From the NCBI RefSeq assembly GCF_016592575.1, contig NZ_AP017470.1, forward strand, positions 186,001-250,000: a DNA stretch of 64,000 bases. The letters are read 5' to 3'. Shown piece by piece: positions 25,725 to 33,500 of this stretch. The position numbers and the translations under genes were made by a program. The DNA is from Thermotomaculum hydrothermale (GTDB lineage Bacteria > Acidobacteriota > Holophagae > Thermotomaculales > Thermotomaculaceae). The notes beneath the pieces are model-generated. The model had not been told where the DNA came from. It did no database searches and saw nothing but the letters and a program-made list of their open reading frames with translations. The stretch's first letter is position 1. Each line of letters opens with the position of its first letter.

Positions 25725-27432
25725 ATTAAATTCTTTTATGTATTATGTTGGCGGTTATTTTTACCTTTTCTTAAATTCTTTTCTGTTTGGTTTTTTTAAA
25801 AAAAAATATGGCATTTTACCAGCTATTTTTGTTTTGATTTTTGTCGCTTTTACTCCCGGATTTTTTGAGCTTTCACGGGCAAACTTTACAGGAAGTATGA
25901 GAATGCTTTTCTTTGCCTTTTCCCTTTACTACATAGCTAAGTATCCTTTAAATTCATTGCCGGTTATGTTTTCAGGTGGCTTTGCCGTCTTTTCCCACTC
26001 AATCGGGCTTCTTGTGCTTCCCGCTTTATTCTTTGCTGAGGTGTGGAAGGATAAAAAGCTTGATTTTAAAAAACATTTTTTTGCTTTTTCCTCAATGTTT
26101 TTTTTAGGAGGATTTCAGTATTTGATAAATATTTTCAAGTTTCATTCCCTTGATACAAGGGGGTACCTTTTAGGGTATTACGGAGAAATAGGTAAACACT
26201 TTATAGATTACCAGTTTGCAGAAAGGCATTTGATTGGGTTTAAAAACAGATTATTAAACGGTTATTTCAACTTTTTCTTTCAGTTTAAGCACTTTGCCCT
26301 GTCGTTTTTTGTGTCTTTTGCTTTTTATTTAACATCTCTTTTAAAGTACTTTAAACGGGATAGAATGGTAAAACTCTCTGTCTTATTTGCTGGAATTTAT
26401 CTCTTTTTCCATTTTTCCCCTTTAAAGGGTGGAATTTTTATAATGACTTACAGGTATGTTTTTACAATTTTTCCCGTTTTGGTTTTAGGTTTTGCACCTT
26501 TACTTGAAAAAAAGCATTTTAGAATTTTGTTTTATTACCTTGTTTTTGTAAACCTCTGTCTCACCCTGCTTTTTGCAAACCCATTTTACAAAAAGGTTTT
26601 CTGGTATGGAGAAATGAAAAATTATATAGATAAAAATTTCAAAGGCAATGAGAAGGTGCTTATTGACCATCTGCCTTCCTTCTTTTTCTATAACGAAGGT
26701 ATAAAGGGCAAAGAGTTAATGGACCCTGATTTAGCAGATTTTTACAAAATTAAAGATGTTTATAGTGCAATGGAATACTTGAAAAAACATAAGTTTACCC
26801 ATATTTTAATGCCATACAGGCCTGACCCTTTTGCTTCAGATACGCAGGTTGTTAATATTTTTAAATACCCCTTTCTTGTTAAGGCTTTGAAAACCTATTA
26901 CCATTGTTCTCTTTTTAAAATAAATTATGAGAATATTTATCTTTTAAAAGAAAAGAAAGAAACTGTCTTTAAATGGAATGGTGAGAAAATCCCTGTTTTC
27001 TTTTACAAACATAAAAAATATGCAAAGGGGAAAGGGGGGTATTCTTTTGAAAAAGGAAGGATTAAGGTTTTTTCTGAAAACAAAGGCTTTGCCTTTGCCT
27101 TTGCAAAAAATAAGGTGTGGAAAAAAGATTCCTGTTATATTAATGTTAAAGGTAAAAAATGGATAGTTTTAAAATTTAAGGCAGATTTGGTTTCAGATAA
27201 TTCAAAGATATTTCCTTTTTTGCACAGGAAAAGGGAGAATGGTTTTGACGATTTAGGTTTAAGGTGGGTAAAACAGGGAGACTATTATTTTGCGCTGGCA
27301 AAATCTCCCTATTTCAGGGTTTTCACCCCTTATATAAATGTTGCGGGGGGTAAATGTATCGCACCGGGGGTTAATTTTTATTTAAGCGGAGGAGAGGTTG
27401 AAATTACAGGGCTTGAAATTAAAGGGTTTTGA
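25588..27432 (+). CDS. Main part of a frameshifted membrane glycosyltransferase-like protein
   Basis: An open frame of 614 residues; true homology probably begins near 25640, after the A8 frameshift. SYFYHPPVLPLIYSFLYL matches the HPP loop of GT39-like polytopic glycosyltransferases. About eight or nine further membrane helices follow (to about residue 330), then a soluble domain of some 280 residues that I do not recognise, ending in a beta-rich region. ATG 25588 is only a formal start. With the 5' piece the intact protein would be about 735 residues. The setting between a Wzz-like and a ligase-like gene fits polysaccharide assembly. Confidence 0.65.
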   Translation: MAKLYSNTRLCHIIPLLKKNVLRPIFSYFYHPPVLPLIYSFLYLFKLNSFMYYVGGYFYLFLNSFLFGFFKKKYGILPAIFVLIFVAFTPGFFELSRANFTGSMRMLFFAFSLYYIAKYPLNSLPVMFSGGFAVFSHSIGLLVLPALFFAEVWKDKKLDFKKHFFAFSSMFFLGGFQYLINIFKFHSLDTRGYLLGYYGEIGKHFIDYQFAERHLIGFKNRLLNGYFNFFFQFKHFALSFFVSFAFYLTSLLKYFKRDRMVKLSVLFAGIYLFFHFSPLKGGIFIMTYRYVFTIFPVLVLGFAPLLEKKHFRILFYYLVFVNLCLTLLFANPFYKKVFWYGEMKNYIDKNFKGNEKVLIDHLPSFFFYNEGIKGKELMDPDLADFYKIKDVYSAMEYLKKHKFTHILMPYRPDPFASDTQVVNIFKYPFLVKALKTYYHCSLFKINYENIYLLKEKKETVFKWNGEKIPVFFYKHKKYAKGKGGYSFEKGRIKVFSENKGFAFAFAKNKVWKKDSCYINVKGKKWIVLKFKADLVSDNSKIFPFLHRKRENGFDDLGLRWVKQGDYYFALAKSPYFRVFTPYINVAGGKCIAPGVNFYLSGGEVEITGLEIKGF

Positions 27433-28720
27433 TGAAATAGCGGCGTTATTACTTTCTCTTTGTTTTTTTACGCTATTCCTTTTAGGAAAAAAAGGCATTA
27501 TTGCTGATTTTGCACTTATTGGGCTTATTGTTTCTGCTATTTATGCCCTTGTTAATATAGAGATTTTTCTTGTATTTGTCACCTATGCTGCGGCAATAAA
27601 AGGTACATACTTAAATGTTTTACCAAAATCAATAGATATGACTCTGCTGTTTTTTGCATTTTTGGTTTTAGGGTTAATGCTTCACATTGCTTTTAACAAA
27701 AGAAAATTCCCCTCAATCTATCTCTTTGACGGGGTTGTTTTGTTTCTTGCTATCTCTGTTATTGTCGCTTTTTTAAATACCTCTTCCAAATCTTATACTT
27801 ACGGGCTTGAGAAGTTTTTAAGGTTCTTTATTGTTGTTTTGCCTTTTTTCTATATTCCAAGGTTGTTTGATGACAAAGATTTGAAAAAACTGATACACTT
27901 TTTTGCTTTTTTCGGGGCTGTTTTCTGCCTTGCTATCTTCCTTTACTATGAGGATTACAGGGCATTGAAAGAGGCTGGACAGCATTATCTTCCTGTTGCA
28001 AAAATGGCGGGAATATCTTTCATTTTTAATATATACCTCTTTCTAAACGAAAAGGGATTTTTTAAAAAACTTTTCTTTCTCTCCCTTACCCTTGTTTCTT
28101 TACTAATGCTGTTTAAAGCAAACTCAAGGGGCGCAATACTTTTTTCATTTTTTGTGCTTTTAATTTACAGCTGGTATATTTTGAAGGACAAAAAAATCTA
28201 TTTTATTGTTCTTGCTGCAACGGTTGTGATAAGCATTCTTGTTGTGTTCACCGTTTCTCCTGACTCATTCAGAAGGTTTTTTATGCTATTTGGCAGGCAT
28301 AAGGGATTATCAGTTTCCATAAGAATGGTACTTTATAAAATAGCATTAAAGTTGATTTCAAAATACTGGTTTACAGGAATAGGATTGGGAGGGTTTGCAA
28401 GATACCATTACCTTAAGTATCCCCACAATTTATTTCTTGAATTTTTTGTAGAGTGTGGATTATTGGGATTTTTAAGCATAACTTTGTTTTTAGGATATCT
28501 AACTTTCTGTGCAGTTAGGTTAATAAAGATTACAAGACTTGAAAACGAATATACCCCATTTATTCTGTCATTTCTTTTTGTTGAGTTATACCATATGACT
28601 TCTTTTTCAATGATTCATCTAAGGTGGTTAATGGTTTTCGCCGGTTTTGTTTTTATGTTTTATATCAGGGTAAAAGAAAGAGTAAAACATAGCCAGGAAA
28701 TAAAAGATTTGAAGGTTTAA
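27398..28720 (+). CDS. O-antigen ligase/polymerase-like membrane protein 1
   Basis: About 440 residues with some ten to twelve membrane helices. The Wzy_C/WaaL signature lies in the C-terminal third: GIGLGGFARYHYLKYPHNLFL followed by EFFVECGLLGFL (quoted in parts). KANSRGAILFSFF matches the conserved Arg loop. The start is uncertain: TTG 27398 directly follows GGAGAGG, so TTG 27413 may be used instead; both lie inside the preceding gene. The C terminus overlaps the minus-strand neighbour tail to tail by 93 bases. Confidence 0.78.
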   Translation: MKLQGLKLKGFDEIAALLLSLCFFTLFLLGKKGIIADFALIGLIVSAIYALVNIEIFLVFVTYAAAIKGTYLNVLPKSIDMTLLFFAFLVLGLMLHIAFNKRKFPSIYLFDGVVLFLAISVIVAFLNTSSKSYTYGLEKFLRFFIVVLPFFYIPRLFDDKDLKKLIHFFAFFGAVFCLAIFLYYEDYRALKEAGQHYLPVAKMAGISFIFNIYLFLNEKGFFKKLFFLSLTLVSLLMLFKANSRGAILFSFFVLLIYSWYILKDKKIYFIVLAATVVISILVVFTVSPDSFRRFFMLFGRHKGLSVSIRMVLYKIALKLISKYWFTGIGLGGFARYHYLKYPHNLFLEFFVECGLLGFLSITLFLGYLTFCAVRLIKITRLENEYTPFILSFLFVELYHMTSFSMIHLRWLMVFAGFVFMFYIRVKERVKHSQEIKDLKV

Positions 28721-29836
28721 TTCAGTATCCTTAAATGTACATTCAGTTAATCCCTCAATGTGGTAGAGGAGAAAAATCAAAAGTATTGTAAGTTTAAAGA
28801 AAAAATCATCTTTGTTTTTTAGAGAAATTATTAAATCTCTCAAAATTGATATATGAAAAAGATAAAAAATTAAAAAGCCTAATATTCCAGTTGTTCCTAA
28901 AAGCTCAAAAATGTTGCTGTGGGCGTGGTACAGTTTGTTAAATCCACTTCCATCCCACTTTTTTGTTTTTGTATAAAAGTTTCCAAACCCTATACCTATG
29001 AAGGGATGTGATTTGAAGTAAGAAATACTTTTCCCCCATATTTGTTTCCTTAATGATAAGCTAAAAGCTACTTTTTCTTTTTGAAAGCGCCAGAATATTT
29101 TCTTTTTATTTGGGATTAAAGCAAGAATTAGAACAAAGACCACAATTATTATTAAAGCCTTTTTCATGTTTTCAGTTTTATAGGCATAAATTAAAGAATA
29201 ACTTATTGAAATTACTATTGTTGCTATCAAAGGCATCTTTTCCCTTGAAAAAACAAGGCCTAAGAAATTCAGGATTAAAAAGAAAAGAGTTAGATACTTT
29301 TCTTTTTTTGATATTTTGTTTTCTAAAAAAAAGTAAAATCCTAAAACAATTGCAAAAGATGTTGTTTCTGAATATGTAAGTGGATGGGATAGAAACCCTT
29401 TTGCAAAAATATAATAGGTGTGGGGGTTAAAAGGTTTTTCAAGCTTTAATCCCCAGAATGGCTGAAGTATGGCAAAAATTGAGGATAGGGTAGCCCCTAA
29501 AAAAAATGCTTTAAAAAAGTTTCCCTTTTTTTCTCTATGTAAAGCAAACAAAGGAATTAGAGAGGGTAATACAACAATGTATAAATGTCTTTTATACCAT
29601 ACAACCGCTTTAATAATATTTTCCGCATTTAAAAAAGAAATTAAAGGGAAAAGCATAAACAGAGCGAGAAGGATAGGATGAGGGAAAGACGGTTGATTTA
29701 ATTCTTTTTTTGCTAAAATCTGAAAAAAAACATAAAACACGAGAGTGGCGGAGAGTATTTGTGAGGCAGTTATTGATAGGGGAAGTGAAAATGCTAAAAT
29801 CAAAAGGGTTAAATATATAAACTTATCTTTCTTCAT
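28628..29836 (-). CDS. O-antigen ligase/polymerase-like membrane protein 2
   Basis: 402 residues, ten or more membrane helices. The Wzy_C region is FIGIGFGNFYTKTKKW, then KLYHAHSNIFELLGTTGILGF, with the His of HAHSN at the expected place and the LGTTGILG helix. SREKMPLIAT corresponds to the conserved Arg loop. It is the only minus-strand gene in this block and faces ligase 1, sharing 93 bases of opposite-strand coding sequence. The pair may divide polymerase and ligase tasks, or serve two glycans. Confidence 0.8.
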   Translation of the reverse strand: MKKDKFIYLTLLILAFSLPLSITASQILSATLVFYVFFQILAKKELNQPSFPHPILLALFMLFPLISFLNAENIIKAVVWYKRHLYIVVLPSLIPLFALHREKKGNFFKAFFLGATLSSIFAILQPFWGLKLEKPFNPHTYYIFAKGFLSHPLTYSETTSFAIVLGFYFFLENKISKKEKYLTLFFLILNFLGLVFSREKMPLIATIVISISYSLIYAYKTENMKKALIIIVVFVLILALIPNKKKIFWRFQKEKVAFSLSLRKQIWGKSISYFKSHPFIGIGFGNFYTKTKKWDGSGFNKLYHAHSNIFELLGTTGILGFLIFYLFHISILRDLIISLKNKDDFFFKLTILLIFLLYHIEGLTECTFKDTELNLQIFYFLAMFYSFFYPDIKHKNKTGENH

Positions 29837-29899
29837 AAAAACTATTTTAAAGGTTTGTTTTGTGTTTTAAAATAAAAAAGTGTGAGAAAAGGAGATATT

Positions 29900-30592
29900 A
29901 TGAATAAATGTCTGGTACTTTTAAGCGGTGGTTTAGATTCTGCAACCTGCCTTGCTATTGCAGTTGACAATGGCTTTAAGCCTTATGCTTTAAGCTTTGA
30001 CTATGGGCAAAGGCATAAAGTTGAGCTTGAAAAAGCAAAGGCTCTTGCTAAAAGGTACAATGCCACACATTTTATATTCCCTTTATCATTAAATATTATA
30101 GGAGGCTCAGCTTTAACTGATATGAGCATTGATGTGCCGGATGTCCCCCTGGAAAAAATTGGGGAAGGGGTTCCAATCACTTACGTGCCTGCAAGAAATA
30201 CCATTTTTTTGTCAATAGCAGCAGGGTTTTGCGAGGTAAATGATATAGAGCATATTTTTATTGGGGTAAATGCACTTGATTACAGTGGTTACCCTGATTG
30301 CAGGCCAGAGTTTATTAAAGCAATGGAGAAGGCAATTACACTTGGAACAAAGTATTCAGATATGGGAAAATCTTTTAAAATACATACCCCTTTGATTGAT
30401 TTAAAAAAATCTGAAATAATAAAGTTGGGAATAAGTTTGGGGGTTGATTATTCACTTACAAACAGTTGTTACAACCCTGATGAATCTGGCAACCCATGTG
30501 GGAAGTGTGATTCCTGCAAATTGAGACTTAAAGGATTTAAAGAGGCGGGTTTCAAAGACCCGTTAAAATATCCGGAAGGGATTGAGCTATGA
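29900..30592 (+). CDS. queC: 7-cyano-7-deazaguanine synthase
   Basis: About 230 residues from ATG 29900, preceded by AAAAGGAGAT. The PP-loop LLSGGLDSATCLA is at the N terminus and the zinc motif CGKCDSCKLR near the C terminus, after NSCYNPDE. It converts carboxy-deazaguanine and ammonia to preQ0 with ATP, a step to queuosine in tRNA. No other queuosine gene is in the window and I saw no preQ1 riboswitch in the short leader. The next gene overlaps by ATGA. Confidence 0.95.
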   Translation: MNKCLVLLSGGLDSATCLAIAVDNGFKPYALSFDYGQRHKVELEKAKALAKRYNATHFIFPLSLNIIGGSALTDMSIDVPDVPLEKIGEGVPITYVPARNTIFLSIAAGFCEVNDIEHIFIGVNALDYSGYPDCRPEFIKAMEKAITLGTKYSDMGKSFKIHTPLIDLKKSEIIKLGISLGVDYSLTNSCYNPDESGNPCGKCDSCKLRLKGFKEAGFKDPLKYPEGIEL

Positions 30593-31332
30593 AAAAACTT
30601 TTAAGTTTATTGCTTGTTTTTCTGATATTGTCTGTTTCTTGTATATCAAAACCTGAAACTGTTTATAAACAGAAGCAAGGTACTAAAGTCCAATGGTACC
30701 ATACCGATGTTTCAAAAGATATCCCGGAAGACAAAGAGATTGTAGATATTATCAAACCTTACAAAGACCAGTTGTCAAAAGAGATGAACACAGTAATTGG
30801 CTATGCCGAGGTTGACCTGGTTAAAGGTAGTCCTGAGTCTACTTTAGGAAACTTTGTTGCAGATGTGATTTTTGATACAGCAAGGCACTTTGACAAAGAT
30901 GTTGATTGTGCAATTACAAACAGTGGAGGTTTAAGAGCACCTATTTATAAAGGTAAGATTAAGGTAAAAGACGCATTCAATTTAATGCCATTTCAAAACA
31001 GAATTGTAATTCTGAAGTTTTCAGGCAAGGATTTTTTAGAGTTAATCAGGGAGATTGTTGAAAACAGGGGAGAGCCAGTGTCAAATCTTACAATAAATGT
31101 GACAGACGGCCTTATTGATGCCTATGTAAATGGAAAACAGGTTGAAGATTATAAAACATACAAGGTTGCAACAATTGATTATCTTTATAAAGGTGGTGGA
31201 AGTATGCCTGCAATGAAAAAGGGTGAATTGGTGAAAGATACAAAGGTTTTGCTTAGGGATGCCATTATTGAATACATTAAAAAGCATAAAAAAATTAATG
31301 AAAAAATAGAGGGAAGGATATTGTTACAATGA
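30589..31332 (+). CDS. Lipoprotein with 5'-nucleotidase C-terminal domain
   Basis: 247 residues. A lipoprotein signal ends in LSVSC (Cys about residue 19), so it is anchored to a membrane outside the cytoplasm. The body is the 5_nucleotid_C domain alone: GNFVADVIFDTA, ITNSGGLRAPI, NLMPFQNRI and YKGGGSMP, the substrate-binding half of UshA-type nucleotidases. The catalytic half is the next gene, overlapping by ATGA. The two halves are normally one chain with the catalytic domain first; here they are separate and reversed. Confidence 0.88.
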   Translation: MKKLLSLLLVFLILSVSCISKPETVYKQKQGTKVQWYHTDVSKDIPEDKEIVDIIKPYKDQLSKEMNTVIGYAEVDLVKGSPESTLGNFVADVIFDTARHFDKDVDCAITNSGGLRAPIYKGKIKVKDAFNLMPFQNRIVILKFSGKDFLELIREIVENRGEPVSNLTINVTDGLIDAYVNGKQVEDYKTYKVATIDYLYKGGGSMPAMKKGELVKDTKVLLRDAIIEYIKKHKKINEKIEGRILLQ

Positions 31333-32234
31333 TTAACAGAAGGGATTTTATAAAGACAGCCTTCTTTTTAGGTACAGCAACAGCATTTGCAGGGCCGGAT
31401 TATCTGTTTAATAAAAAATCGGTAATCCATATCTTTCACACAAATGATGTTCATTCCCATATTGAGCCTTTTCCTTTAACTGACAAGAGATTTCCGGGGA
31501 TGGGTGGGTATGCAAAAAGGCAGACAATGCTTAAAAAATTTAGAAAAAAGTATGGAAATATTTTGCTTTTTGATGCAGGAGATGTTTTTCAGGGAACCCC
31601 CTACTTTAATTATTACGAAGGAAAACTTGATTATAAGTTAATGAGTAAATTAGGTTACAATGCGGCTACTTTGGGAAACCACGATTTTGACAATGGAACT
31701 GACAAGTTGGCCGAAGCAATGAGGTATGCAAACTTTTCAATAGTTTCTTCAAACCTTAATATTACACATCCGATATTAAGAAAAAGGGTAAAGCCTTATG
31801 AAATTTATGTTAGAAAGGGCAAAAAGATAGGAGTATTTGGCTTAACTGTAGCTTTTAAAGGCCTTGTTACAGAGGATAACCACAAGGGCGTAAGTTACAT
31901 TGACCCTGTAAGTGTTTCAAAAAAGATGGTTAATTTTTTGAGAAAAGAAAAAAACTGTGATTTAGTGATTTGCCTTTCCCATTTGGGAATATCTGCGTAC
32001 AAAACCGACATAGGAGATGTTGAACTTGCAGAGCAGGTATCTGGAATTGATGTAATTATAGGTGGTCATTCCCATACTTTTCTTGACGGTGGTTTAAATG
32101 TTATATCGAAAGACGGCTGGAATACTTTAATTACCCAGGTTGGGTTTGCAGGTGTTTGGCTTGGGCATATAATCATTGATTTTGATAATTTCTCTAAGAA
32201 AAAGAATATTCTTGCAGGAAAGTATAAGGTTTAA
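31329..32234 (+). CDS. 5'-nucleotidase catalytic domain (metallophosphoesterase), exported
   Basis: 301 residues. The N terminus NRRDFIKTAFFLGTATAFA resembles a Tat signal (RRDF). Calcineurin-like motifs follow: HTNDVHSH, LFDAGDVFQG, LGNHDFD, LSHLG and IIGGHSHTF, all the expected metal ligands of the UshA N-terminal domain. It stops where the C-terminal domain would begin; that domain is encoded by the gene just upstream. Export by Tat would mean folding and metal loading in the cytoplasm. The stop shares a base with the tsaD start. Confidence 0.9.
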   Translation: MINRRDFIKTAFFLGTATAFAGPDYLFNKKSVIHIFHTNDVHSHIEPFPLTDKRFPGMGGYAKRQTMLKKFRKKYGNILLFDAGDVFQGTPYFNYYEGKLDYKLMSKLGYNAATLGNHDFDNGTDKLAEAMRYANFSIVSSNLNITHPILRKRVKPYEIYVRKGKKIGVFGLTVAFKGLVTEDNHKGVSYIDPVSVSKKMVNFLRKEKNCDLVICLSHLGISAYKTDIGDVELAEQVSGIDVIIGGHSHTFLDGGLNVISKDGWNTLITQVGFAGVWLGHIIIDFDNFSKKKNILAGKYKV

Positions 32235-33211
32235 TGATAGTTTTAGGAATAGAGACCTCATGCGATGATACCTCTGTTGCGGTTGTAAGGAATGGCAGAG
32301 AGGTATTGTCAAGTATTGTATCGTCTCAAATAAAAGTTCATGCCCCTTACGGTGGGGTGGTGCCTGAACTTGCATCAAGGGAACATATTAAAAACTTACC
32401 CATTGTCTTTCAGACAGCATTAAGAGAAGCTAAAGTAAGTGTTAATGATATTGATTTAATAGGAGTTACTGTGGGGCCAGGGCTTTTAGGGGCTTTGCTT
32501 GTGGGAGTTTCCTTTGCAAAGGGGTTGTCTTTTGCTTCAAATATTCCTTTTGTGGCTTTAAATCACATAGAGTGCCATATTCAAAGTGCATTTATTGAAT
32601 ACGGCGAAAAGATTGAATTACCTGCTATGGCATTTGTTGTTTCAGGTGGACATACTCATCTTTTTTATTTAAATGAGAAAAAGGAGATTAAACTTCTCGC
32701 AAAAACCAGAGATGATGCGGTAGGAGAGGCATTTGATAAATTTGCAAAGATGCTTAATTTAGGCTATCCGGGAGGTCCGATTATAGACAAATTGGCTCAA
32801 AGGGGAGAACCTACATATAAACTTCCAATTCCTAAAATGAGTGATGGAAGCGACGATATGAGTTTTTCTGGAATTAAAACTTTTCTTTTAAGAACAATTG
32901 AAAAGGAAAAAGAGGATTTAAATATTGAAAATCTTGCTGCAAGTTTCCAGAAAACAGTTGCTGATATACTTATAAAAAAAATAAAACGCTTTGAAAGAGA
33001 ATTTCCTGCAAAATCTATTCTATTAACAGGGGGAGTTTCTGCAAATTCTTATTTAAGAAAGAGATTTAAGGATGAATTTGGGGAAAAGTTTTTTGTTCCT
33101 TCTCCTAAATTTTCCACAGATAACGCCGCAATGGTTGCTTCCCTTGCTTTTGAAAGGAAAGGCCAAAAGGCTGAACTGCATCAGGAATGCTTCCCTACTT
33201 TGTTTTTTTAA
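32234..33211 (+). CDS. tsaD: tRNA threonylcarbamoyladenosine synthase, TsaD subunit
   Basis: 325 residues. Signatures of the Kae1/TsaD ASKHA family are VLGIETSCDDTSVAVV at the start, the metal motif NHIECH, FVVSGGHTHL and LTGGVSANSYLR near the end. It transfers threonylcarbamoyl to A37 of ANN-decoding tRNAs together with TsaB and TsaE, neither of which is in the window. It is the last gene of a tight run starting at queC. Confidence 0.96.
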   Translation: MIVLGIETSCDDTSVAVVRNGREVLSSIVSSQIKVHAPYGGVVPELASREHIKNLPIVFQTALREAKVSVNDIDLIGVTVGPGLLGALLVGVSFAKGLSFASNIPFVALNHIECHIQSAFIEYGEKIELPAMAFVVSGGHTHLFYLNEKKEIKLLAKTRDDAVGEAFDKFAKMLNLGYPGGPIIDKLAQRGEPTYKLPIPKMSDGSDDMSFSGIKTFLLRTIEKEKEDLNIENLAASFQKTVADILIKKIKRFEREFPAKSILLTGGVSANSYLRKRFKDEFGEKFFVPSPKFSTDNAAMVASLAFERKGQKAELHQECFPTLFF

Positions 33212-33294
33212 GTTTTTTTATTAAAAATAATACTATCCCTTTATAATCATACAATTACGCCGTAAAAAAATTTTGCATTTTTTTAAAAAAATTG

Positions 33295-33324
33295 TTGACT
33301 TGCCTCAATTAAAAGGTGTAAAAT
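33295..33324 (+). promoter_or_regulatory. Promoter of the subtilase gene
   Basis: TTGACT at 33295-33300 and TAAAAT at 33319-33324, 18-bp spacer. It leaves an unusually long leader of about 165 bases before the subtilase ATG, in which a short reading frame is found. Confidence 0.6.
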
Positions 33325-33413
33325 GCATACAACTCAATGTGGGTTTTTTGAAAACATTAGTTATATGGCAACTTGTATTAGAATAAATAAGCAAGCTAAG
33401 GAGAGGTTATAAG

Positions 33414-33500
33414 TTGTTTTTGTTAAGAAAATCAAAAAGAAAAAACAATATATTTAGAAAAGTTAATAACTTCTTTTCAATTTTTTGGGAGGGCGCATGA
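33414..33500 (+). CDS. Possible 28-codon leader peptide before the subtilase
   Basis: TTG 33414 has a strong ribosome site AAGGAGAGG (33398-33406) seven bases upstream. The frame of 28 codons is basic (MFLLRKSKRKNNIFRK and on) and ends at TGA 33498-33500, which overlaps the subtilase ATG as ATGA. Spacing, overlap and the strong site suggest translational coupling to the protease. I know of no family match; it could be chance. Confidence 0.45.
   Translation: MFLLRKSKRKNNIFRKVNNFFSIFWEGA

Noticed and set aside
29837-29899. preQ1 riboswitch before queC
   Set aside because: The gap is too short and lacks the C-rich loop and A-rich tail of that class.
31081-31287. Minus-strand frame opposite the 5'-nucleotidase lipoprotein
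   Set aside because: Shadow frame without ribosome site or family signature.
33325-33413. Possible riboswitch in the long subtilase leader
   Set aside because: No recognisable conserved core or strong GC stem; the short reading frame explains part of the length better.
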